Below are positions 1 through 8,000 of a stretch of 64,000 nt of DNA, one piece after another. Each line of letters opens with the position of its first letter. The first letter of the stretch is position 1. The position numbers were made by a program, and so were the translations under genes. A model generated the notes under the pieces. That model was not told the origin of the DNA. It saw only the letters and a program-made list of their open reading frames with translations, and ran no database searches. Source of the stretch: Oscillospiraceae bacterium (GTDB taxonomy: Bacteria; Bacillota; Clostridia; Oscillospirales; Oscillospiraceae); contig JAFSCD010000016.1 in NCBI GenBank assembly GCA_017436955.1, positions 97,260-161,259 on the forward strand, given 5' to 3'.

Positions 1-2
1 GT

Positions 3-176
3 CCTGAGAACCTGGCAAATCTGTGTTCATATTTGAATATTTCCTCTGACTACATTCTGTATGGCAAACGGGATTCTCAGCAGATGACAGATGTGATAAC
101 AAAATTGTCTAACCTTAAGCCTGAAGAATACCAGGCTGTGCAAACATTGATTGAATTGCTCTATAAGGAAAAATAA
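3..176 (+). CDS. C-terminal fragment of an XRE-type HTH regulator (5' end outside window)
   Basis: The reading frame is open from the window edge to a TAA at 174 and gives 57 residues. The pattern PENLANLCSYLNISSDYILYG resembles the last helices of the Cro/C1 (XRE) helix-turn-helix fold, where such a stretch follows the recognition helix, and a short helical tail follows. A strong terminator lies 4 bases downstream, supporting a real gene end. The DNA-binding core is not in the window, so target and role cannot be judged. Confidence 0.6.
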   Translation, partial: PENLANLCSYLNISSDYILYGKRDSQQMTDVITKLSNLKPEEYQAVQTLIELLYKEK

Positions 177-180
177 TTTT

Positions 181-214
181 AGCCAACCGCTACGATTATA
201 GCGGTTGGCTTTTA
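181..214 (+). terminator. Rho-independent terminator after the XRE fragment
   Basis: A perfect 12-bp inverted repeat (AGCCAACCGCTA, 6-base loop, TAGCGGTTGGCT) is followed by TTTA. Confidence 0.85.
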
Positions 215-441
215 TCTGTCATGTTGGGGGCAAAATGTGGTTATTTTGAAAAGTAGTATGCGAGTAGTACAAATGGCATAAACCCGTTGCAAGGTGTGGT
301 ATAGTGTTGCATAGCTTGGTGTGCCGTTCCTGGGTCAAATCTTCCCGTGGCAGACGAACAAGATTTTGTGCATACAAACATCCCCATTTCTAGCGTGTCA
401 ATCTTTTGAAATTATAGCATAAAACAAAGAGAAACGCAACT
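215..441. other. Intergenic stretch with nothing recognised
   Basis: No convincing start codon with ribosome site, RNA fold or complete promoter was found. TTGCAA and TATAGT occur near 277-304, but their spacing is too short for a sigma-A promoter. Confidence 0.4.
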
Positions 442-591
442 AAAGGCTCCCGTGTGTAAGGGGAGCTGGCAAAAATCTTTGATTTTTGTCTGATGAGGGA
501 AATAACCGCCGAAGGCGGCAAAAAGGAACGACCCTCATCCGTCATTTGCTCGTTCCTCGCAAATGCCACCTTCCCCCGTGGGGAGGCTTTT
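442..591. repeat. Dispersed intergenic palindromic repeat, family 2, copy 1
   Basis: The arms AAGGCTCCCGTGTGTAAGGG and CCCCCGTGGGGAGGCTTTT face each other. Inside are the small hairpins AAAAATCTTTGATTTTT and CCGCCGAAGGCGG. Related arms and the same AAATC-TTTGATTT hairpin recur near 23106-23294, and a more diverged version at 2954-3077. It appears to be a non-coding dispersed element of unknown function. Confidence 0.6.
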
Positions 592-633
592 GCTTCGGTC
601 GCCCGTCCTGTGGATGCGCCATGGGTTTGGCTG

Positions 634-662
634 TTGACACAGTAGTAAAAAAGGGGTAAAAT
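634..662 (+). promoter_or_regulatory. Sigma-A promoter for the transglutaminase-like gene
   Basis: TTGACA (634-639), 17 bases, TAAAAT (657-662). The start codon is 62 bases further on. Confidence 0.75.
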
Positions 663-723
663 ATATGTATACAGCGACAATTCCGGGCTATAAGCTTGTG
701 TTTTGAAAGAAGGAGGAGACGGA

Positions 724-2901
724 ATGAATCGGAGAATTCAAAGATTACTGTGTGCGCTGCTGGTGCTGGTTGCGGTTGTTTGCATTGTACCGGTGCCTTC
801 GGCGGCTGCCGCCTCTGCGGAGGATCGGCTGGAAAACTTTTCTGAAGAGATCTACAATTACCTGAAAGAAGAGATCAAAGCCGTTGCCAGCGGCGAAAAG
901 ACCTCCACCAGCTTCCAGATCAGCGATCCCAACGGTATCCTGAAATGGACAAAAGCGGATCTGGGCGTTTCTGCCATCGTTTCCGACGGCAACTTTACCC
1001 AGGAGGCACTGGATGCCGCTGCGGAGAAATTCAACCAGGCGTTTGATTTTAACCGTGTAACCAACACCCTGCTGGCAGAGCTGCCCTACGAGCTTTTCTG
1101 GTACGACAAGACCAAGGGCATCCAGATGATGAGCCAGAGAAGCGGTAACAGCGACGAGATCAAGATCACCAGCCTGACCTTCAGTTTTGCCGTGTCTCAG
1201 GATTACGCCAGCGGTACATACGCTACCAACCCCACCAAGATCGCGGCGGCAAGCGGCGTGGTGAATACTGCCCAGACCATCGTTGCCCGGCACGCGGACA
1301 AAACCGACCTGGAGAAGCTGGCGGCTTACCGGGATGAGATCTGCCAGCTGGTCAGCTACAATCACACCGCGGCGGATAACAATTCCACGCCCTACAGCAA
1401 TCCCTGGCAGCTCATCAACGTATTTGACGGCGACAGCACCACCAATGTGGTCTGCGAGGGCTACGCCAAGGCCTTCAAATATCTGTGCGACCTGACGGAT
1501 TTCGAAACCGATGTGGAATGTCATCTGGTGGACGGCTATATGCAGGGCGGCACCGGCGCCGGCGGACATATGTGGAACGTGGTGGAGATCGGCGGCGGTG
1601 TGCTGCTGGTGGACGTTACCAACTGCGATTCCGGTACCGTTGGCGCACCGGATAAGCTGTTTTTGAAGGTGGGCGAGAAATCTGGCGATACCTATGTCTT
1701 TCACTGCGGCTCCCAGACCATCTATTATACCTACTCCGAAGCGGAGAAGGATCTGCATACCGACGGTTATCTGGAGCTGAAGCCCATGTCGGAGCAGCCG
1801 CCTGTGGAAAGGGAAGAGCTAACCGTCACTGCCCAGCCTGTAACGCAAAATCTTAAGGCAGGTAAAACTGCCAAATTTACGGTAGAAGCCACCGGCGAGG
1901 AACTGACCTATCAGTGGCAATCCTCCACCAACGGCACCTCCTGGAAGAACTGCTCCTCCAGCAGCGCTACCAAGGCGACCTTCAGCTTTACCTCCAAGAC
2001 CTCCCACAACGGCAATTATTACCGCTGTGTGATCACGGATCATGAAGGAAATGTTGTCTGTACCGATGCTGTACGGCTGTACGTCCTGGGTGTCACCACC
2101 CAGCCCAAGACCCAGCAGGTCAAGACCGGCACCACCGTGAAATTTACGGTGAAGGCCACCGGCACCGGTCTGAAATACCAGTGGCAGAGCTCCTCCAACG
2201 GCACCACCTGGAAGAATTGTTCCTCCAGCTCTGCGAAGAAGGCTAGTTTCAGCTTCACATCCAAGACCTCTCACAATGGCAACTATTACCGCTGTAAGAT
2301 CACGGACAGCGAAGGAAATGTGATCTATACCAATGCTGTTCGGCTGTATGTCCTGGGCGTTACCAAGCAGCCTGCAACACAGAAGGTAGCAGCAGGAAAA
2401 ACGGTCAAATTTACCGTGACCGCTACCGGTTCCGGCACGGTTTACCAGTGGCAGGTATCTACCGATGGCGGCAAGACCTGGAAGAATTGCTCCTCCAGCT
2501 CTGCGAAGAAGGCAACCTTCACCTTCACCGGCAAGACCAGCCACAGCGGCAATTACTACCGTTGCCGGATCAAGGATAACGGCGGCAATACGGTCTACAC
2601 CGATGCGGTGAAATTGTACGTACTGGGCATCACGGAGCAGCCGGTGAAAAAGACCGTTACCAAGGGCAAGACGGCAAAATTCACCGTGGAAGCCACCGGC
2701 GCAAGCAAGGTCTACCAGTGGCAGGTATCCACCGATGGCGGCAAGACCTGGAAGAACTGTTCCTCCAGTTCTGCAAAGAAAGCTGCCTTCAGCTTCACCG
2801 CCAAGACCTCTCACAACGGCAATTACTACCGCTGCCGTGTGAAGGACAGCGGCGGCAACACCGTCTACACCAATAAGGTGAAACTCACGGTCAAGAAATA
2901 A
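724..2901 (+). CDS. Secreted transglutaminase-like protein with four Ig-type repeats
   Basis: The product has 725 residues and an N-terminal export signal (about 1-32, ending near SAAAASA). A transglutaminase/protease-like domain follows. Its likely catalytic triad is Cys244 (in VVCEGYAKAF), His282 (GGHMWNVV) and Asp297 (LLVDVTNC). From about residue 366 there are four tandem ~86-residue beta-rich Ig-like repeats, each with a YQWQ strand, a W-KNCSSSS motif and GNYYRC. These probably hold the enzyme at or near the cell surface. No LPXTG motif or C-terminal membrane helix is seen, so the protein may be secreted or non-covalently bound. I chose ATG 724 over an upstream TTG (703) because AGGAGG lies 7 bases before it. 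The substrate is unknown; crosslinking and proteolysis are both possible for this fold. Confidence 0.85.
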   Translation: MNRRIQRLLCALLVLVAVVCIVPVPSAAAASAEDRLENFSEEIYNYLKEEIKAVASGEKTSTSFQISDPNGILKWTKADLGVSAIVSDGNFTQEALDAAAEKFNQAFDFNRVTNTLLAELPYELFWYDKTKGIQMMSQRSGNSDEIKITSLTFSFAVSQDYASGTYATNPTKIAAASGVVNTAQTIVARHADKTDLEKLAAYRDEICQLVSYNHTAADNNSTPYSNPWQLINVFDGDSTTNVVCEGYAKAFKYLCDLTDFETDVECHLVDGYMQGGTGAGGHMWNVVEIGGGVLLVDVTNCDSGTVGAPDKLFLKVGEKSGDTYVFHCGSQTIYYTYSEAEKDLHTDGYLELKPMSEQPPVEREELTVTAQPVTQNLKAGKTAKFTVEATGEELTYQWQSSTNGTSWKNCSSSSATKATFSFTSKTSHNGNYYRCVITDHEGNVVCTDAVRLYVLGVTTQPKTQQVKTGTTVKFTVKATGTGLKYQWQSSSNGTTWKNCSSSSAKKASFSFTSKTSHNGNYYRCKITDSEGNVIYTNAVRLYVLGVTKQPATQKVAAGKTVKFTVTATGSGTVYQWQVSTDGGKTWKNCSSSSAKKATFTFTGKTSHSGNYYRCRIKDNGGNTVYTDAVKLYVLGITEQPVKKTVTKGKTAKFTVEATGASKVYQWQVSTDGGKTWKNCSSSSAKKAAFSFTAKTSHNGNYYRCRVKDSGGNTVYTNKVKLTVKK

Positions 2902-2905
2902 CACA

Positions 2906-2943
2906 AAACCCGGCAAGGAGAAAACCTCCCTGCCGGGTTTTTA
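2906..2943 (+). terminator. Rho-independent terminator
   Basis: The stem AAACCCGGCA/TGCCGGGTTT has inner AGGAG/CTCC pairing and is followed by a T run. Confidence 0.9.
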
Positions 2944-2953
2944 CGGACGCGCC

Positions 2954-3077
2954 CTTGCCTCCTCCTTTGGGGGAGGTGGCCGAGCGATAGCGAGGTCGGA
3001 GGGAGTGCCGTAATTGTGAAGGACACTCCCCCAGTCAGCCTGTTCGGCTGACAGCCCCCTCATAGAAGGGGCAGAGG
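2954..3077. repeat. Dispersed intergenic palindromic repeat, family 2, diverged copy
   Basis: It contains a CCCCCAGTC - hairpin (CAGCCTGTTCGGCTG) - CAGCCCCCT module. The same module with a different hairpin sequence occurs near 23235-23290. No coding potential is seen. Confidence 0.5.
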
Positions 3078-3100
3078 TTGCGTCCGCACCGAAAGATTAT

Positions 3101-3127
3101 CTGTAGGGGACGGGTTTCCCGTCCCCG
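3101..3127. repeat. Short palindromic repeat of the GTAGGGG type
   Basis: TAGGGGACGGG, TTT, CCCGTCCCC. Similar short inverted repeats starting with GTAGGG are found at 19663, 34904 and 40540. Confidence 0.5.
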
Positions 3128-3169
3128 GGTGTCCGCCATCATCGCGGATGGGAAATTTGCAAAAAATAC

Positions 3170-3198
3170 TTGCAAAAATTTGCGGTGGACGTTATAAT
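3170..3198 (+). promoter_or_regulatory. Sigma-A promoter of the MerR/LuxR-like regulator gene
   Basis: TTGCAA (3170-3175), 17 bases, TATAAT (3193-3198). Transcription should start near 3205, leaving a leader of about 100 bases. Confidence 0.75.
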
Positions 3199-3219
3199 GA
3201 AAACGACAAACGGCGGTTT

Positions 3220-3281
3220 TGCGAACAATATATTCAGCGCAACTGCGAATAATATATCCGGCGTATAAACGAACAATACAA
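3220..3281 (+). promoter_or_regulatory. Three direct repeats at exact 24-bp spacing in the leader
   Basis: CGAACAATA (3222), CGAATAATA (3246) and CGAACAATA (3270) repeat with a 24-bp period between the promoter and the regulator start. Flanking bases (TGC before, TAT after) are partly shared. The layout suggests a multi-site operator read on one face of the helix, or a repeated RNA element. Autoregulation is inference. Confidence 0.5.
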
Positions 3282-3305
3282 TTATCGCAGCGGAGGAACT
3301 GCAAT

Positions 3306-4541
3306 ATGGATTACCTGAAAATAGAAGAAGTGGCAGCCAAGTGGGGCATCTCCGCCCGGCGGCTGCAAACACTGTGCAACGAGGGCAAGATCAAGGGTGC
3401 CACCCGTTTCGGTCGGGCGTGGATGATCCCGAAAAACGCCCAAAAGCCCAAGGATGGCAGAACGAAAGCCGGTCGAGCTGCCGGCGCTGCCGATATGCCG
3501 ATGCCGAAAAAGACCCCGTTTCTGCACCTGACGAATCTTTACCAAACTCCCGGCTGTGCCGAAAGCGCCACCGCCGCTCTGGCGGAAAACCCGGAGGCGC
3601 AGACGCTGTTTGCGGCAGAGATCGCCTATTCCCGGGGTCAGATCGAAAAGGTCTATGCCAGCGCCAACTATTTGCTGCAGAAGCATTCCGGCTTTTATGC
3701 GGTGCTGGCCGGCGGTATGCTGTTGGCGCAGTGTGCTATCTGGAACGGCGACCTGAGCATGTGGCGCAAGGCAAAGATCCACATCGCCGAAGCAAAGGCC
3801 GAAAGCGACAGACAGCGGGAACTCATCACGCTGTCACTATGCGCGGTAGACAGTATGCTTTACGATGTAAAGGATTTTCCGGATTGGTTTAAGATCGGCT
3901 GCTTTGAGACCCTGCATTGGGACGCGCTGCCGGCGGCAAAGGTGTATTACGCCAAGTATCTGTACGCGACGGCCCACGGTATTGCTGCCCAATCCTTTGA
4001 ATTGCAGGGCGTTTCCGGTCTGGCGCTGATGGGTCTGCTGCCTGGTACCATTGAGCCGATGATCTCCCAGGCAATGGCGGACAAAACAGTGATCGCGGAG
4101 ATCTATCTGCGGCTGACCTGTGCGGTCACTTACCACTACGCCAAGAATGATACCCAGGCGATCCGTCATATCGACCGGGCGCTGGCATTGGCGTTGCCGG
4201 ATAAATTCTACGGTCTGCTGGCGGAATACTGCCGCACCATCGGCGGTCTGCTGGAATATCGGCTGAAGGAGCTGGACCCTGCCGCATGGGATGAGGTGAG
4301 CCTGCTGTATAAGGGCTATCTTGCCAACTGGTCAAAGCTCAACAGCCAGATCACCGGTCGGCAGGTCATCGCCAATCTGTCCCAGCAGCAGCGCGCGGTG
4401 GCACGGCTTGCGGCATTCAAGCTGTCCGACGCGGAGATCGCCGCCAGACTCCATATGTCCATTTCCGGTGTCAAGCAGGCGATCCGCACCATTAAGCTCA
4501 AGAGCGGTCTGGAGAGAGATGCCTTTGCGGCTATCCTTTAA
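3306..4541 (+). CDS. Transcriptional regulator with N-terminal MerR/excisionase-like and C-terminal LuxR-type HTH
   Basis: The product has 411 residues. Residues 1-50 (DYLKIEEVAAKWGISARRLQ ... GRAWMIPK) look like a winged-helix MerR/excisionase reader. The last ~60 residues (LSQQQRAVARLAAFKLSDAE followed by IAARLHMSISGVKQAIR) match a LuxR/GerE helix-turn-helix. The middle is helical and may be a TPR-like sensing part. ATG 3306 is chosen because GGAGG sits 8 bases upstream; the frame is also open further upstream. The gene lies between two large surface-protein genes and could control them, which is inference from position. The leader carries the 24-bp phased repeats. Confidence 0.75.
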   Translation: MDYLKIEEVAAKWGISARRLQTLCNEGKIKGATRFGRAWMIPKNAQKPKDGRTKAGRAAGAADMPMPKKTPFLHLTNLYQTPGCAESATAALAENPEAQTLFAAEIAYSRGQIEKVYASANYLLQKHSGFYAVLAGGMLLAQCAIWNGDLSMWRKAKIHIAEAKAESDRQRELITLSLCAVDSMLYDVKDFPDWFKIGCFETLHWDALPAAKVYYAKYLYATAHGIAAQSFELQGVSGLALMGLLPGTIEPMISQAMADKTVIAEIYLRLTCAVTYHYAKNDTQAIRHIDRALALALPDKFYGLLAEYCRTIGGLLEYRLKELDPAAWDEVSLLYKGYLANWSKLNSQITGRQVIANLSQQQRAVARLAAFKLSDAEIAARLHMSISGVKQAIRTIKLKSGLERDAFAAIL

Positions 4542-4734
4542 TGGCGCAAAAAGTTATATACCGCTGTCCTGGCGTATCCCGAAGCCGGCGGAAAAGTTAG
4601 GAAGCACAGGAAAAACATTGTACTTTTTTTCTTGATTTAGGTAATACCCAGGCAAAAATAAATCTGCTATGCTGTTGCTATGAAAAACAACGCATGGCAG
4701 ATTTTCTTTTTCCGCTGTGTTGAAAGGAGACCTT

Positions 4735-5052
4735 ATGCTTACGAAACCGAAGGAAGGCGACCTGTTCAAAGTGATCCGCATACATGGCAGGACCTTTGAG
4801 ATCCGCTACGGCTTTTATGAGGAATGTGACCGCACCAATCGCTTCGCGGAGCCTGTGGAGATCTATCCCGATTTTATAAAGGATCCACAATATACAGATG
4901 AGGGGCTTCCTTTCGTAACCGCGATCCAAGCCCCCTGCAAAAAATTCAAAGGCGACAAAAATGAAAACAGCACTTGCGAAGAGTGCGAACACTACGAGCA
5001 TTGCGAAGAACTGCTGGCCATCTGCCGATGCCCAGCCAACCGGAAACAATAA
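4735..5052 (+). CDS. Small cysteine-rich protein of unknown function
   Basis: The product has 105 residues and no signal peptide or membrane helix. The C-terminal third contains six cysteines in C-X13-C-X2-C-X6-C and CRC arrangements (STCEECEHYEHCEELL, ICRCP), suggesting metal binding. ATG 4735 follows AAAGGAGA at a good distance. It sits 31 bases before the giant adhesin gene and may be co-transcribed with it. I do not recognise a family. Confidence 0.6.
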   Translation: MLTKPKEGDLFKVIRIHGRTFEIRYGFYEECDRTNRFAEPVEIYPDFIKDPQYTDEGLPFVTAIQAPCKKFKGDKNENSTCEECEHYEHCEELLAICRCPANRKQ

Positions 5053-5083
5053 TCTGTAAAAGACGGCAAGGAGGATATACAAT

Positions 5084-8000
5084 ATGAGAAAAATTAGCTT
5101 ACTGCAAAGAGTGATGGCGCTGTTCCTTTGTTTGGCATTGGTTGCCAGCCTTGCGCCCATGACCGCCCGCGCGGCAACTCCGGTTGCCCAGGCGATCGCA
5201 GAAAATACCGTTACCGATCCCAACACAGCAGATGACTGGGAGCATATGATGGGTACCGACACCGACGGCAACCGTTATGCCGGTCGTGTGTGGGCAGACC
5301 GATCTGTCTACCAGAATGGAGATACCGTTGTCCTGAACAGCAGGGGAGAGACCAACTCTTCCTTTACGGTTTCGCTGGAAGAGGATGAGGTGTTCCAGGT
5401 GATGTTCTCCGTTTTGGGCTCTACCATGACCACCACGGAGACCGTCAGCTCCACTGGTCCTATGGATGTGGTGTTGGTTCTGGATATTTCTCCTTCTATG
5501 ACGGAGAAAGTGTCCGATGGCGCTTCCCGTCTGCAGACGACAATTGCTGCGGCCAACACACTGATCGACAATCTGCTGAAGCTGGATGATATGCGGCTGG
5601 GCATCGTCACTTACAGCCCCAGCAGCGAAGTGCTCCTGCCTCTGGCAGCCTATAATGACGGCATCGTTCTGTCTGCTGATGACACAAACTGTGTGATTAC
5701 CGTCAAGAATAGCAGTGGCCAACAGTTGAAGGTGGGTCGCGGCAACGGCAGCGGCGGCACCAATCTGCAATCCGGTATTGACACCGGTATGAAAATGCTG
5801 GCCGAAGCTTCCAGCCCGAAAGACCGTATGCCGGTCCTGATCCCCCTGACCGACGGTCAGGCAAACTACGCTGTAACAAGCAATTTCTACAATATCTCCG
5901 CAGGTTCAAGAGAATACGACGAAGATGGCAGCTCCGGTGTTGTTCTGAGCACCCTGCTGAATGCGGCATACAACAAGGTTTTGGTGGAGAAGCATTATGG
6001 CAAGGCGCCCAAAGTTTACGGCGTTACTGTGGACCTGAAAAACAATGCTTTTGCCAATGCGCTGATGGATCCTGCCAATTCTTTCAACAGCAGCAACAGC
6101 AGCAGTGCCGTCAAAGAGGCTTATGAAGAGTTTGAAAACTGGGCTGAGGGCGACACAGTAACCATCCGGAAGGGAAGCTGGCTTACAGGATATACCACAT
6201 GGACCTTTAATCACAATTTCCCCGCCAGCCCTGCTGTGACCACTGCGGAAGTGGCAGAGAACATCAACTATGTGGATAAGCACTACGATGTTTCCAGCGA
6301 CGAGTTGAATCTTGTATTTACGCAGATTTACAAGGAGCTGTCCTCCGCTGCATTCAACCCCATTACCAGCAGCACCTCCAGTGTTGGCGGTACCGGTGTG
6401 GATGATACGCCGCTGATCTATGCTGACTATATCGGCCAGTATATGGAGATCAAGGAGATCGAGGCAGTTACCCTGTTCGGCGCGTCCTACGGCGTTACCA
6501 AGCACGCTGACGGCAGCTATACCGTTACGCAAGCCACCGGCACCAACCCCACCACCAACGAGAGTTGGAACACTGCCGATGATATCCGTATTTATGTAAC
6601 GGAGCAGGCCGACGGCACCCAGAAGCTGGAGATCCATATCAACCAGGAGATCCTGCCCATCATTCTGGAAAAGGTGGATGCCGAAACCGTTGGCAACGTT
6701 ACCACCTCCACCATCATCGAGCTGACGCAGGATCCTCTGCGGGTGTTCTACACCATCGGTTTGGATGAATCCGTTTTGCTGCCCAATGGTAAGATAGATG
6801 TTTCCAAGCTGCAGGGCTATGAGTACATTGACGATGCCAACGGCACGGTGACGTTCTACGCCAGCCAGTTCGGCGAGGAAAATCCTGCCGACGGCGCAGG
6901 TGTGGTATACAAGGGTGACAGCCACGTTGGCTTCCAGCCCTCTAATGAGAACAGATACTACTACCATCAGGAGAACCAGGGCATTTTCATCGGCATCACC
7001 GACAGAAACGGTCAGAGCGTTTCCATCCCGGAAAACAATGAATACGGCATCGTTTGGGATGAAGATGCGTACACGCTGGACTGGATGAGCTACGATGAGT
7101 ACCTGACGATGCAGGACGGTATGACGGTCTACACCTATGTGTCCTACTACCATCCGACCCCCAGCACCACCGACGCGGCAAATGCCGCAGAGAAGGTCAC
7201 CTATCTGGTATATACCGACTGGATGTATCTGAAGGAATCGGTAGCCTTCTATGACAACAATACTGGAACTTACCTCAATGACGGCAAGGTTACCTCCCAG
7301 GCCGAGGTGGAGGCATACCTGCAGGCAAATCCCAATGCGGATATCTATGCCGTTCTGGGTGTCGGCTCCCGCCGCACCAGCCGGCTGCACAATATGATGC
7401 ACGAGAAGCTCTCCAACGATACCGGCACCGCTGTGGAAAGCTACACCCCCGAGTATCTGGAGAACAAGCAGGATCATCACGGCAATGATGTGGTCATCTG
7501 GCTGGGCAACAACGGCAAGCTGACCGTGGAAGTGGAGACCGGCATCGCGCTGACCAAGCAGGTCACCGAGTCCATCGGCTCCGCGGATGATACCTACGCG
7601 CTGACCGTTACCGTGCCTGCCGGCGTTGCCGCCGAGCCTGTCGTGCTGGATGCACACGGCAACGCTGTGGCGTTTACCTACACCGGTAATGTGCTGACGG
7701 TCAACGTTAAGGCAAATGAGACCGTCTATATCTCCGGCATCCCCGGCGGTACGGTCTGCACCATTGATGAGATCATCAGCGGCGATTACTACGTTGACAG
7801 CAAGACCGACTCCGTCACCGTGCCCCTGGTAAGCCAGGCAATCAGCAGCGGTGTGCAGTTTGTGCCGGCTACGGTTACCAACGCGCCTTACAAGTATGGC
7901 GACCTGACGGTGATCAAGGAGATCGACCACGATTTTGATTCCCTGCCCACCGCAATGGCAAACAAGGTGTTCACCTTTAAGGTGGAGCTCGATCCTTACA

